DNA of 6,373 bases from Pseudomonadota bacterium (GTDB taxonomy: Bacteria > Pseudomonadota > Alphaproteobacteria > Sphingomonadales > SMXR01). The stretch spans positions 1 to 6,373 of the forward strand of contig JADFFP010000078.1 of the NCBI GenBank assembly GCA_022568115.1, read 5' to 3'. Shown here in pieces: positions 1-6,373 of the stretch; positions within the stretch are counted from its first letter, which is position 1, and each line of letters starts with the position of its first letter. The translations under genes and the position numbers were made by a program. Under the pieces are notes generated by a model. It worked only from the letters and a program-made list of their open reading frames with translations, was not told the DNA's origin and did not search any database.

Positions 1-135
1 ACCATCCATTGGACAACCAAGCCCCCACCAAAAATGGAACCTACTTTCACCCTAAAAAGCGGGGCGGAAGGTTGCCATTTGGTTGCCAACGAAGATTATG
101 GCCCTAATGAAAATTAGTTAAGTTGTTAACTATAT
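1..135. other. Gene-free flank beyond the tRNA 3' end, with short repeats
   Basis: No open frame with a ribosome-binding site and a recognisable product is seen on either strand. The stretch holds an 8-bp direct repeat, GGTTGCCA, at 70-77 and 81-88 (11-bp period, about one helical turn); the second copy continues into the small palindrome GTTGCCAAC (82-90). A small inverted repeat, TTGG/CCAA, lies at 9-12 and 17-20. Two overlapping hairpins are possible: 104-117 (CTAAT, GAAA loop, ATTAG) and 115-132 (next entry). Such motifs beside a tRNA 3' end can mark an integration site, but no copy of the tRNA 3' end and no integrase fragment is visible, so no attachment site is called. Confidence 0.5.
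115..132 (-). terminator. Weak hairpin just downstream of tRNA-Arg, possible terminator
   Basis: TAGTTAA (115-121) pairs perfectly with TTAACTA (126-132) around a four-base loop. On the minus strand this hairpin begins three bases after the encoded CCA end of the tRNA and is followed by a T-rich stretch (AATTTTC). That position suits a transcript end, but the stem has only one G-C pair, so it would be a poor intrinsic terminator. It also competes with the hairpin at 104-117. Confidence 0.25.
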
Positions 136-212
<77 letters not shown>

Positions 213-215
213 GTT

Positions 216-479
216 AGAGCGTATTAACCTTTAAGGAAATCATTTGACCGGGAATATTTTTCTGTCTGGCAAGGCAGTTCGGGCGAGGTGGTGTGATCAC
301 CATAAGTCCCGGGCTAACGCCGCCAGGCAGAAAAAGAACCCGGCAAAACTGTGGCTTTGCTGCCTTGCCTGCAGACGTCGTGCCTTCTCCATGATGAACC
401 ACATCATGTTCAAAATCACTCCTTTGTATGCTGTGCAGCAAAGCCATCAAATTGTTTCCCTTAGAGGTTAATGCGCTCT
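216..479 (+). repeat. Large inverted-repeat element that folds as a three-way junction (structured RNA or MITE-like repeat)
   Basis: The ends are inverted copies, beginning AGAGCGTATTAACCTTTAAG at 216. Helix P1 pairs 216-247 with 447-479: 28 Watson-Crick pairs, 3 G-U pairs, one mismatch (241/453) and one bulge (458). Directly inside it is helix P2, a rod: 248-252/339-343, 257-270/322-335, 273-275/319-321, 276-283/308-315 and a tip 289-293/298-302. After an eight-base linker, helix P3 pairs 352-363 with 435-446 perfectly, and its loop contains a 7-bp hairpin at 390-396/402-408. P1 abuts P2 and P3 with no unpaired base; only the P2-P3 linker is free. The six G-U pairs (222/473, 231/464, 240/454, 265/327, 278/313, 279/312) all have U on the left and G on the right, so they hold only in plus-strand RNA. 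No plus-strand promoter and no target-site duplication is visible. AGAGC-ended palindromic repeats are, as I recall, common in alphaproteobacteria, so a mobile non-coding repeat is the main alternative. It resembles neither RNase P RNA, tmRNA nor SRP RNA. Confidence 0.75.
297..407 (-). CDS. Doubtful 36-residue ORF inside the inverted-repeat element
   Basis: The minus strand carries AAAGGAG (419-425) followed by an in-frame TTG (413-411, spacing 5) and ATG (407-405, spacing 11). From the ATG the peptide runs 36 residues: MMWFIMEKARRLQARQQ, a hydrophobic stretch SFAGFFFCLAALA, and a charged end RDLW. A basic helix followed by a short hydrophobic segment would fit a small membrane-associated peptide. 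I do not recognise it. The same bases form helices P2 and P3 of the element, whose wobble pattern favours the opposite strand, so the ORF may be coincidental. An overlapping 99-codon frame (214-513, minus) has no good ribosome-binding site and no recognisable family. Confidence 0.15.
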   Translation of the reverse strand: MMWFIMEKARRLQARQQSHSFAGFFFCLAALARDLW

Positions 480-484
480 TGCCG

Positions 485-513
485 TACATAATGCCAAAGG
501 CGTGTAAGTGCAA
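485..513 (-). promoter_or_regulatory. Weak candidate promoter reading into the element and tRNA-Arg
   Basis: On the minus strand TTGCAC (513-508) and TATGTA (490-485) are separated by exactly 17 bases. Each box matches the sigma-70 consensus at only three of six positions. The predicted start, about seven bases past the -10 box, falls near 478, the outer edge of the terminal stem of the 216-479 element. The position is suggestive but the boxes are poor. If real it could supply transcription for tRNA-Arg independently of nadB. Confidence 0.2.
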
Positions 514-519
514 ATATAA

Positions 520-2115
520 TCATTTGGGCTTGAGAATGGTATTCCTGGCCTGGTCCAAAAGGTCCGGGTAATCGAGTGAATAATGAAGTCCGCGCGATTC
601 CTTTCTTCGCATCGCGGATGTGACGATCAGCTCGGCGACAACCACCAGGTTCCTGAGTTCCAGAAGGTTCTTGGTGACCCGGAAATTTCCGTAATAATCC
701 TGGACTTCCTTGCCCAGCATAGTGACTCGCCGGAGCGCCCGCTCAAGCCGCTTGTCGGTCCTGACAATGCCGACATAATCCCACATGGTGCGCCGCACCT
801 CCTCCCAGTTATGGGAGACCACAACCTCCTCATCGGCATCGGTAACCCGGCTTTCATCCCAGGGTTTGACGTTCGGAGGGGAGGGCAAGTTGCTGAGGTT
901 GTTTACGATATCGCTAGCCGCGGCCTCGGCGAACACCAGGCATTCTAAAAGCGAATTTGAGGCCATGCGGTTGGCGCCATGAAGCCCGGTCATCGCCACC
1001 TCGCCGATGGCATAGAGGTTCTTGACATCGGTCCTGCCTTTAAGGTCGGTCATTACCCCGCCGCAGGTATAGTGCGCCGCCGGCACTACCGGGAGCGGCT
1101 CTTTTGTCATGTCGAAGCCGAACTCAAGACAGCGTTCATGGATGGTCGGGAAATGCTCAAGGATAAAATCCTTTCCCTTGTGGGTAATGTCGAGATAAAC
1201 GCACTCCAGCCCGAAACGTTTTATTTCGTGGTCGATGGCGCGGGCCACGATGTCACGCGGCGCCAGCTCCGCCTTTTCATGAAAGTCCGGCATGAAGCGC
1301 ATGCCGTCGGGAAGCTTCAGATAAGCCCCTTCGCCCCGAAGCGCTTCCGAGATCAGGAAGTTCTTGGCTTTGGGGTGATAGAGGCAGGTCGGGTGAAACT
1401 GGTTGAACTCCATGTTGGCGACCCGGCACCCGGCGCGCCACCCGAGAGCGATGCCATCGCCTGTGGAACCATCGGGGTTGGAGGTATAAAGATAAACCCT
1501 GCTGGCCCCGCCGGTGGCCAGAATGGTGGCCCTTGCGGCAACCCGAACCACGTGACCGTTTTTGATATCAAGTGCGTAAGCCCCATAGCATCTTCCATTC
1601 TTGACCGGGCTTTCCAGATGACGCCCGGAAATCAGGTCGATCGCCATATGGTCTTCAAACAGCGTGATATTTTGATGGGCGCGGGCTTTGCTCTCCAGGG
1701 TTTCCTGGAGCGCTTTCCCGGTGGTATCCGCGGCGTGGATGATGCGCCGGTGCGAGTGCCCGCCCTCCTTGGTCAGGTGAAACTCATATTCGCTGTCGGG
1801 ACCGGTGTATTTGCTGAACGGCACGCCCGCTTTTATCAGGTTTTCAATCGCCTGACGGCTGTGCTCTACCACATTGCGGACGGTCTTCGGACGGCAAAGG
1901 CCCGCCCCGGCCGCCAGGGTGTCTTTGATATGGGATTCAAGGGTATCGGTTTCGGCCAGAACCGCGGCGATCCCCCCCTGCGCCCAGCGGGTTGAACCGT
2001 CCGAGAGGATACCTTTTGAAAGAACCGCGACCTTGCCATGGTTGGCAAGATGAAGGGCTGCCGCCAGCCCGGCCGCGCCCGAGCCGATGACAAGAATATC
2101 AAAGACAGCGGACAC
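520..2115 (-). CDS. nadB: L-aspartate oxidase
   Basis: NadB is a cytoplasmic FAD enzyme that oxidises L-aspartate to iminoaspartate, using oxygen or fumarate as acceptor. NadA then condenses the product with dihydroxyacetone phosphate to quinolinate for NAD synthesis. The 531-residue length matches the family (about 540 in E. coli). Visible motifs are the Rossmann FAD loop GSGAAG (11-16), [10 protein letters not shown] (41-50), [10 protein letters not shown] (115-124, Glu117), [12 protein letters not shown] (284-295, Arg287), HYTCGGVM (348-355, His348), and [20 protein letters not shown] (371-390, Arg383); these residues correspond to known active-site positions of E. coli NadB. The C-terminal helical domain ends with the typical [13 protein letters not shown] segment (500-512). 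The start is GTG, five bases after the stop of the upstream ABC ATPase gene, with only a G-rich stretch as ribosome-binding site, so translation is probably coupled. nadA and nadC are not in the window. No clear terminator follows the TGA at 520-522. Confidence 0.97.
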   Translation of the reverse strand: MSAVFDILVIGSGAAGLAAALHLANHGKVAVLSKGILSDGSTRWAQGGIAAVLAETDTLESHIKDTLAAGAGLCRPKTVRNVVEHSRQAIENLIKAGVPFSKYTGPDSEYEFHLTKEGGHSHRRIIHAADTTGKALQETLESKARAHQNITLFEDHMAIDLISGRHLESPVKNGRCYGAYALDIKNGHVVRVAARATILATGGASRVYLYTSNPDGSTGDGIALGWRAGCRVANMEFNQFHPTCLYHPKAKNFLISEALRGEGAYLKLPDGMRFMPDFHEKAELAPRDIVARAIDHEIKRFGLECVYLDITHKGKDFILEHFPTIHERCLEFGFDMTKEPLPVVPAAHYTCGGVMTDLKGRTDVKNLYAIGEVAMTGLHGANRMASNSLLECLVFAEAAASDIVNNLSNLPSPPNVKPWDESRVTDADEEVVVSHNWEEVRRTMWDYVGIVRTDKRLERALRRVTMLGKEVQDYYGNFRVTKNLLELRNLVVVAELIVTSAMRRKESRGLHYSLDYPDLLDQARNTILKPK

Positions 2116-2120
2116 CGCCC

Positions 2121-3080
2121 CTACCCGCCCGGCTCTCGGGTCAACTGGATAAAAATATCCTCAAGATCGGTCTCGCGGGTCGACAGGTCATGGACCTCAA
2201 GGCGGGTTTTGTTCAAGGCGTCCAGGACCCGCCCCATGTCGTTGGCTTCCTTGCTGATCTGGATCGCGATGCAGGTCGGGCTTTCCAGCTGGCTGCGGAA
2301 TTTTTTCAACAGCACGGGCACTGTCTTGACGGGCTTTTTCAGCTCGATCCTGATTTCTTTCTCATCTATGCGGCTTAAGAGTTTTTGCTTGGACTCGCAG
2401 GCAATGACCTCGCCATGGTTGATAATGGCAATGATATCGCACAGTTCCTCCGCCTCTTCCAGGTAGTGGGTGGTGAGCACAATCGTCACCCCCTGCTTGT
2501 GAAGGGTTCTGAGATTCTCCCAAAGCTCGTGACGAAGTTCGACATCAACCCCTGCCGTCGGCTCGTCCAGCACCAGGACCGGCGGCGAATGGACCATCGC
2601 CTTGGCGACCATCAAGCGCCGTTTCATGCCGCCCGACAGGGTTCTTGAATAAACATTCGCCTGCTCTTCAAGCCGTACCAGTTTCAGCAGTTCCATGGTC
2701 CGCCGTTCGGCCTTCGGGACGCCGTAGAGTCCGGCCTGCAGCTCGAGCATTTCGGCGGGAGTAAAAAACGGGTCAATAAAAACCTCCTGGGTGACGACGC
2801 CAATCATGTTGCGGGCGTTCCGGGGGTGTTGGTCGATGTCATAGCCCCAGATTTCCGCCGACCCCGCGGTCTTTTTCACTAGCCCGGCGAGAATGTTGAT
2901 AGTGGTGGATTTTCCAGCGCCATTGGGGCCAAGAAGCGCGAACAGGGATCCTTTGGGAATTTCCAGGTCAATCCCTTTCAGGGCTAGGTTCGGGCCCGAC
3001 TTCTTGCTGCCGGCATAGACCTTTTCAAGCCCGGTAATTTTTATCGCTAGATCCTGATTTTTGGCGCCGGTTGGTTTCAT
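2121..3080 (-). CDS. ABC-2 type exporter, ATP-binding subunit (YadG/CcmA-like)
   Basis: This is a single nucleotide-binding domain that would power an integral-membrane export permease at the inner membrane. With the start chosen here it has 319 residues. It shows Walker [10 protein letters not shown] (51-59), Q-loop Gln98, signature LSGGM (148-152), Walker B VLVLDEP (168-174, Asp172 and catalytic Glu173) and H-loop His205 in [12 protein letters not shown]. After the ATPase core comes a C-terminal extension of about 90 residues ending in [15 protein letters not shown], as in ABC-2/YadG-type subunits. The frame stays open to 3167, but the ATG at 3080-3078 is preferred: GGGG lies seven bases upstream, the domain starts soon after, and the longer version would run into the divergent promoter at 3158-3186. 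The substrate cannot be told. No permease gene lies on either side: downstream is nadB after five bases, upstream the divergent zinc-finger gene. Confidence 0.92.
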   Translation of the reverse strand: MKPTGAKNQDLAIKITGLEKVYAGSKKSGPNLALKGIDLEIPKGSLFALLGPNGAGKSTTINILAGLVKKTAGSAEIWGYDIDQHPRNARNMIGVVTQEVFIDPFFTPAEMLELQAGLYGVPKAERRTMELLKLVRLEEQANVYSRTLSGGMKRRLMVAKAMVHSPPVLVLDEPTAGVDVELRHELWENLRTLHKQGVTIVLTTHYLEEAEELCDIIAIINHGEVIACESKQKLLSRIDEKEIRIELKKPVKTVPVLLKKFRSQLESPTCIAIQISKEANDMGRVLDALNKTRLEVHDLSTRETDLEDIFIQLTREPGG

Positions 3081-3216
3081 TTCATAACCCCGAAGAATGC
3101 GCCTTCTCGGTAGCACCGCCTTGGCCCTAGCGTCAATCAAAGATATGTCATGGACTGTTGTAACCATCCGCGCCCTTGGCTATAAGTTTGAAAAGACAGA
3201 TAAGGGTATCAAGACC
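3081..3216. promoter_or_regulatory. Divergent intergenic promoter region
   Basis: These 136 bases separate the start of the minus-strand ABC ATPase from the plus-strand zinc-finger gene. The plus strand has a good promoter (separate entry). For the minus strand the best -35-like word is TTGACG (within 3129-3136), but no matching -10 is seen at proper spacing, so the ATPase-nadB promoter remains unplaced. Longer open frames cross this region from both sides, but they would overlap head to head and add residues unlike either family. Confidence 0.5.
3158..3186 (+). promoter_or_regulatory. Sigma-70-like promoter for the zinc-finger gene and polA
   Basis: TTGTAA (3158-3163) matches the -35 consensus at four of six positions. 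TATAAG (3181-3186) matches the -10 consensus at five of six. The spacer is exactly 17 bases. Transcription would begin near 3193, leaving a leader of about 24 bases that contains AAGGG (3202-3206) before the GTG at 3217. This placement supports the short form of the zinc-finger protein, since upstream start codons at 3097 and 3136 onward would precede the transcript start. Confidence 0.6.
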
Positions 3217-3405
3217 GTGACAATTGCACCGCCGGAAACAGTGAAGGTCAGCACAATAGAGGTCGCCTGCGATGGCGGCGAAGGGGCGCTCGGCCACCCC
3301 AAGGTTTACCTTAATATGGGGGATGAGGGCGGGGTAGAATGTCCTTATTGTGACAAGCTTTTTATCCTTGAGGACGGGCCTCGGGACAAAAAGGGCAACG
3401 AGTAA
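3217..3405 (+). CDS. CHCC-type zinc-finger protein (zf-CHCC, NDUFS6-like)
   Basis: This 62-residue protein carries the zf-CHCC pattern: Cys18 in EVACDGG, His27 in GALGHPKVYL, and Cys42 and Cys45 in VECPYCDKLFIL, which together should bind one zinc. The family is widespread in alphaproteobacteria and is related to the zinc-binding NDUFS6 subunit of mitochondrial complex I; the bacterial role is poorly defined. The frame is open from 3097, but the GTG at 3217 gives the normal family length, follows AAGGG by ten bases and lies just inside the transcript from the promoter at 3158-3186. The upstream residues (for example WTVVTIRALGYKFEKTD) do not look like family sequence. polA begins 42 bases after the stop, so the two are probably co-transcribed. 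Confidence 0.88.
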   Translation: MTIAPPETVKVSTIEVACDGGEGALGHPKVYLNMGDEGGVECPYCDKLFILEDGPRDKKGNE

Positions 3406-3447
3406 ATTTGATCCTGCCCCTCATGGGCAATTTAGGAACAACACAGG
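3406..3447 (+). promoter_or_regulatory. Spacer with small hairpin and polA ribosome-binding site
   Basis: TGCCC (3415-3419) pairs with GGGCA (3425-3429) around five bases and is followed by ATTTAG. The stem is too short, and the T run too brief, for a convincing terminator, so read-through into polA is expected, perhaps with some attenuation. AGGA (3434-3437) lies ten bases before the GTG of polA and is the likely ribosome-binding site. Confidence 0.35.
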
Positions 3448-6246
3448 GTGCCGGAAAAAAAGCCGCATAAGGGAGACCACATCTATCTGATAGATGGCTC
3501 AGGCTATATTTTCCGTGCCTATTATGCGCTCAGGAACATCAAACCCCGCTCCGACGGTACGCCGATAAATGCTGTCCTTGGTTTTTCGAATATGCTCTAC
3601 AAGCTTTTAGAGGATTTGATCCACAACGAAAAACCTACCCACATCGCGGTTATATTCGATGCCGGCCGTCGCACATTCAGGAACGACATTTACCCCGATT
3701 ACAAGGCCCACCGGCCCGATGCGCCCGAGGATTTGATCCCGCAATTCCCGCTGATCCGGGAAGCCGTGGCAGCTTTTAATGTGCCGTGCATTGAAATGAA
3801 GGGGTATGAGGCCGATGATATTATTGCCACCTATGCCAAGCAGGCCCAAGAGCAGGGCATAAAGGTCACGATCGTTTCCTCCGACAAGGATTTGATGCAG
3901 CTGGTTGAGGACGGAATTGAACTTTTTGATTCCATGAAAAACCGGCACATCGGCCCGGATCAGGTGAAGGAAAAATTCGGCGTTGGCCCGGACCAGGTGA
4001 TCGATGTCCAGGCCCTGGCCGGGGATTCGGTCGACAACATCCCGGGCGTCCCGGGGATCGGGGTCAAGACCGCGGCTGAGCTGATCAACACCTACGGCGA
4101 TCTTGAAACACTTCTGGAACGGGCGGAGGAGATCAAACAACCAAAACGCCGCGAAAGCCTGATCAATCATGCTGAGGACGCGCGTATTGCCAAACAGCTG
4201 GTAACGCTAAAACAGAATGTCCCGCTGGATCAAGGCGTTGATGATTTCAAGGTCCGCGAAATTGACCCGGAGGCGCTCTACCGGTTCCTGGATGTCATGG
4301 AATTCAAAGCCCTGAAGGCAAAAGCAATTTCCCGGCTTGGCGCGCTGGAGGGAGATAAAGACCCCGCGCTTGAAGCAACCAAGGTCAAGCGTAATGGCTA
4401 TCAATGCATCAGCGAAATGAAAGACCTTAAGGCCTGGATCGGGAGAATCCGCGAAGCGGGATTGTGTGCCGTGGATACCGAAACCACCGGATTAAATGTC
4501 ATGCGCGCCGATCTGGTGGGGATTTCACTGGCCCTGGAAGCGGGGGAGGCTTGTTATATCCCGCTGCGGCACAAATCCCGGCAGGAAGGCACCCTTGACC
4601 TGGACGGCGCCTCGGGAAATGATGTTAAGCAAATCCCTTTTGATGAAGCCCTAAAAGCCCTGAAGCCGCTTTTGGAGGACCCGGGGGTTCTCAAGATTGG
4701 CCAGAACATCAAATACGACACCCTGGTTTTCCTCAAAGAGGGCATCCGGCTTGGGCCGGTAGACGATACCATGCTGATTTCCTATGTGCTTGAGGCCGGG
4801 CTTCATGGCCACGGCATGGATGAACTTGCGGTGCTCCATCTGGATCTCAAACCGGTATCGTTCAAGGACGTCGCCGGGGTCGGCAAAAACCAGATCACAT
4901 TTGATTATGTACCCCTTGATCAGGCCGTCCATTATGCCGCCGAGGATGCGGACATAACCGCCAGACTGTGGCGCCTTTTGAAACCGCAGCTTGCCAAGCA
5001 AAAACTGGTCAACGTTTATGAAACCCTGGAACGCCCCCTGGTTCCGGTTTTGGCGGAAATGGAAAAAGAGGGAATCAAGGTTGACGGCGCCTTGTTGAGC
5101 CGTCTTTCCAATGAGTTTGCCGAACGGCTGAAAGATCTGGAAGCCGAAATCCACAAAATGGCCGGGTGTGAATTTAATATTGCCTCCCCCAAACAGCTTG
5201 GAAAAATTTTGTTCGAGGATATGAAATTCCCGGGCGGCAAAAAGGGCAAATCAGGGGACTATTCCACCAGCGCCGCGGTGCTGGAGCAGCTGGTGGCGGA
5301 AGGACACGAATTTCCAGCGCGCCTTCTCGACTGGCGCCAACTGGCCAAGCTGAAAAGCACCTATACCGACAGCCTGCAGAATGAGGTCAATGTGAAAACC
5401 GGACGAGTACACACCTCCTTTGCGATGGCCGCTACCTCTACCGGCAGGCTGGCCTCGAGCGATCCCAATATCCAGAACATCCCGATCCGCACCGAAGAGG
5501 GGCGGAAAATCAGGAAGGCCTTTATCGCCGAGCCCGGGAACAAGCTGTTGAGCGCAGATTACAGCCAGATTGAGCTGCGTCTTTTGGCCCATATGGCGGA
5601 CATCAAAGCCCTGAAAGAGGCCTTCCGGAATGGCCTTGATATCCACGCCATGACGGCTTCCGAGGTGTTTGGAGTTCCGATTGAGGGGATGGATCCGGCT
5701 ACCCGCCGCAAGGCCAAGGCAATCAATTTCGGCATCATTTACGGCATCTCCGCCTTTGGCCTGGCCAACCAGATCGGGGTCACCCGGGAAGAGGCCAGAG
5801 CGTTCATGGACACTTATTTCAAGCGCTTCCCCGGGATTCGAAATTATATGGAAACGACCAAGGAATTTTGCCGCAAAAAGGGGTATGTCGAAACCTTGTT
5901 CGGGCGGCGCTGCCATGTTCGCTCCATCAACGACAAAAACCCGAACCTGAGGGCCTTTGGCGAACGGGCGGCGATCAATGCTCCATTGCAGGGAAGCGCC
6001 GCCGACATCATTCGCCGGGCCATGATCCGCATGCCGGAGGAACTCAAGAAAGCAAACCTGCCAAATGTCAAAATGCTCCTTCAGGTTCATGATGAACTGA
6101 TCTTTGAAACTCCCGGGCAGGACCTTGATAAGGCTATTCCCGTTATCAAGAAAGTCATGGAAGGGGCGCACTTGCCGACCATTGCCCTGGATATTCCATT
6201 GACCGTCGATTGCGGCTTTGGGGACAGCTGGGACCAGGCCCACTAA
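3448..6246 (+). CDS. polA: DNA polymerase I
   Basis: PolA fills gaps in DNA repair and replaces Okazaki primers. At 932 residues it is full length (928 in E. coli). The 5' nuclease domain (about 10-300) has Asp16, Asp71, YEADD (120-124), SSDKDLM (144-150) and the helix-hairpin-helix region GDSVDNIPGVPGIG (192-205). The 3'-5' exonuclease domain (about 320-515) keeps its metal ligands: Asp343 and Glu345 in VDTETTG, Asp424 in NIKYD, and Tyr496 and Asp500 in YAAED. Proofreading should therefore be active, unlike in Taq or Bacillus PolA. The polymerase domain (about 520-932) has motif A SADYSQIELR (702-711, Asp704), motif B RRKAKAINFGIIYG (753-766, Lys757, Phe761, Tyr765) and motif C QVHDELIFE (879-887, Asp882, Glu883). 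It starts with GTG, since no in-frame ATG lies nearby, and HIYLIDGSGY begins at residue 11 as expected. It ends 20 to 25 bases before a strong terminator. Confidence 0.98.
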   Translation: MPEKKPHKGDHIYLIDGSGYIFRAYYALRNIKPRSDGTPINAVLGFSNMLYKLLEDLIHNEKPTHIAVIFDAGRRTFRNDIYPDYKAHRPDAPEDLIPQFPLIREAVAAFNVPCIEMKGYEADDIIATYAKQAQEQGIKVTIVSSDKDLMQLVEDGIELFDSMKNRHIGPDQVKEKFGVGPDQVIDVQALAGDSVDNIPGVPGIGVKTAAELINTYGDLETLLERAEEIKQPKRRESLINHAEDARIAKQLVTLKQNVPLDQGVDDFKVREIDPEALYRFLDVMEFKALKAKAISRLGALEGDKDPALEATKVKRNGYQCISEMKDLKAWIGRIREAGLCAVDTETTGLNVMRADLVGISLALEAGEACYIPLRHKSRQEGTLDLDGASGNDVKQIPFDEALKALKPLLEDPGVLKIGQNIKYDTLVFLKEGIRLGPVDDTMLISYVLEAGLHGHGMDELAVLHLDLKPVSFKDVAGVGKNQITFDYVPLDQAVHYAAEDADITARLWRLLKPQLAKQKLVNVYETLERPLVPVLAEMEKEGIKVDGALLSRLSNEFAERLKDLEAEIHKMAGCEFNIASPKQLGKILFEDMKFPGGKKGKSGDYSTSAAVLEQLVAEGHEFPARLLDWRQLAKLKSTYTDSLQNEVNVKTGRVHTSFAMAATSTGRLASSDPNIQNIPIRTEEGRKIRKAFIAEPGNKLLSADYSQIELRLLAHMADIKALKEAFRNGLDIHAMTASEVFGVPIEGMDPATRRKAKAINFGIIYGISAFGLANQIGVTREEARAFMDTYFKRFPGIRNYMETTKEFCRKKGYVETLFGRRCHVRSINDKNPNLRAFGERAAINAPLQGSAADIIRRAMIRMPEELKKANLPNVKMLLQVHDELIFETPGQDLDKAIPVIKKVMEGAHLPTIALDIPLTVDCGFGDSWDQAH

Positions 6247-6266
6247 ATCAGAAAACCCAAACCAAT

Positions 6267-6300
6267 AAAAAACGGCCCCCGGAGGGGCCGTTTAATTGTT
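6267..6300. terminator. Intrinsic terminator, probably bidirectional, between convergent genes
   Basis: AAACGGCCCC (6270-6279) pairs perfectly with GGGGCCGTTT (6284-6293) around the loop CGGA: ten pairs, GC-rich at the top. On the plus strand it is followed by a T-rich tail (TTTAATTGTT) and ends polA. On the minus strand the stem runs into TTTTTT (6272-6267) and would end the convergent gene whose stop is at 6313-6315. Confidence 0.93.
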
Positions 6301-6312
6301 CTGTTTCAAGAT

Positions 6313-6373
6313 TTAGAAGCCTTTGGTGAATTGGCCATAAACCATCCGCCCCCTGGGATCATGAATCTTGGTA
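6313..6373 (-). CDS. 3' end of a convergent gene, possible outer-membrane beta-barrel protein
   Basis: Only the last 19 codons and a TAA stop are in the window. The peptide is TKIHDPRGRMVYGQFTKGF. A terminal phenylalanine with alternating residues, after a DPRGR turn and VYGQF strand, resembles the last strand of outer-membrane barrels such as TonB-dependent receptors, though Lys at the third-last position is not typical. Its stop lies about 20 bases from the bidirectional terminator, as expected for a real gene end. The family cannot be fixed from so few residues. Confidence 0.5.
   Translation of the reverse strand, partial: TKIHDPRGRMVYGQFTKGF

Noticed and set aside
1..135. Start of an integrase gene (minus strand, MATFRPAF)
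   Set aside because: The frame stops after eight codons and has no ribosome-binding site.
216..479. Integron attC site
   Set aside because: The ends do not match the RYYYAAC/GTTRRRY boxes, and the element is longer and branched unlike attC hairpins.
216..479. Transposable element with target-site duplication
   Set aside because: The bases flanking the terminal repeats (GCGTT on the left, TGCCG on the right) do not form a duplication, so insertion is not demonstrated, though a MITE-like origin stays open.
214..513. A 99-codon frame on the minus strand covering the intergenic space
   Set aside because: It crosses the whole inverted-repeat element, lacks a good ribosome-binding site and resembles no known family.
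979..1995. A 338-codon open frame on the plus strand
   Set aside because: It is fully antisense to nadB, whose motifs are complete. The translation shows no family features.
3408..3436. Separate polA promoter (TTGATC, 17 bases, TTTAGG)
   Set aside because: The -10 box is poor, and the transcript would start only a few bases before the GTG, past the ribosome-binding site.
5251..6243. A 330-codon open frame on the minus strand
   Set aside because: It is antisense to the conserved polymerase domain of polA and is a product of GC-rich codon use.

Overview
The window looks like a chromosomal segment of an alphaproteobacterium with moderate GC content. The assignment is an inference. It rests on the short CHCC zinc-finger protein, a family shared by alphaproteobacteria and mitochondria (NDUFS6-like), on the overall style of the NadB and PolA proteins, and on GTG start codons at three neighbouring genes. 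Nothing in the protein-coding part suggests recent horizontal transfer.

Layout, left to right. Positions 1-135 hold no gene, only short repeats and weak hairpins just beyond a tRNA 3' end. A complete tRNA-Arg (anticodon CCG, CCA encoded) lies at 136-212 on the minus strand. Positions 213-519 contain no convincing protein gene. Nearly all of that space (216-479) is one large inverted-repeat structure that can be drawn by hand as a clean three-way junction. On the minus strand follow nadB (L-aspartate oxidase, 520-2115) and, five bases upstream of it, the ATPase of an ABC-2 type exporter (2121-3080). A divergent promoter region (3081-3216) separates these from a plus-strand pair: a 62-residue CHCC zinc-finger protein (3217-3405) and polA, a full-length DNA polymerase I (3448-6246). 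A strong, probably bidirectional terminator (6267-6300) separates polA from the last codons of a convergent minus-strand gene (6313 to the window edge) that may encode an outer-membrane beta-barrel protein.

How the genes relate. NadB makes iminoaspartate for de novo NAD synthesis, but its usual partners nadA and nadC are not here. The ATPase has no permease beside it in the window. PolA keeps all three activities by motif: 5' nuclease, 3'-5' proofreading and polymerase. The zinc-finger gene and polA are probably co-transcribed from the promoter at 3158-3186.

The most notable signal is the 264-base element at 216-479. Its three helices meet with almost no unpaired bases, and all six non-Watson-Crick pairs in its stems are G-U wobbles if the plus strand is read as RNA (they would be A-C mismatches on the minus strand). 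It is either an undescribed structured RNA or a MITE-like palindromic repeat sitting between nadB and tRNA-Arg. No database or folding program was used, so its novelty is unknown.
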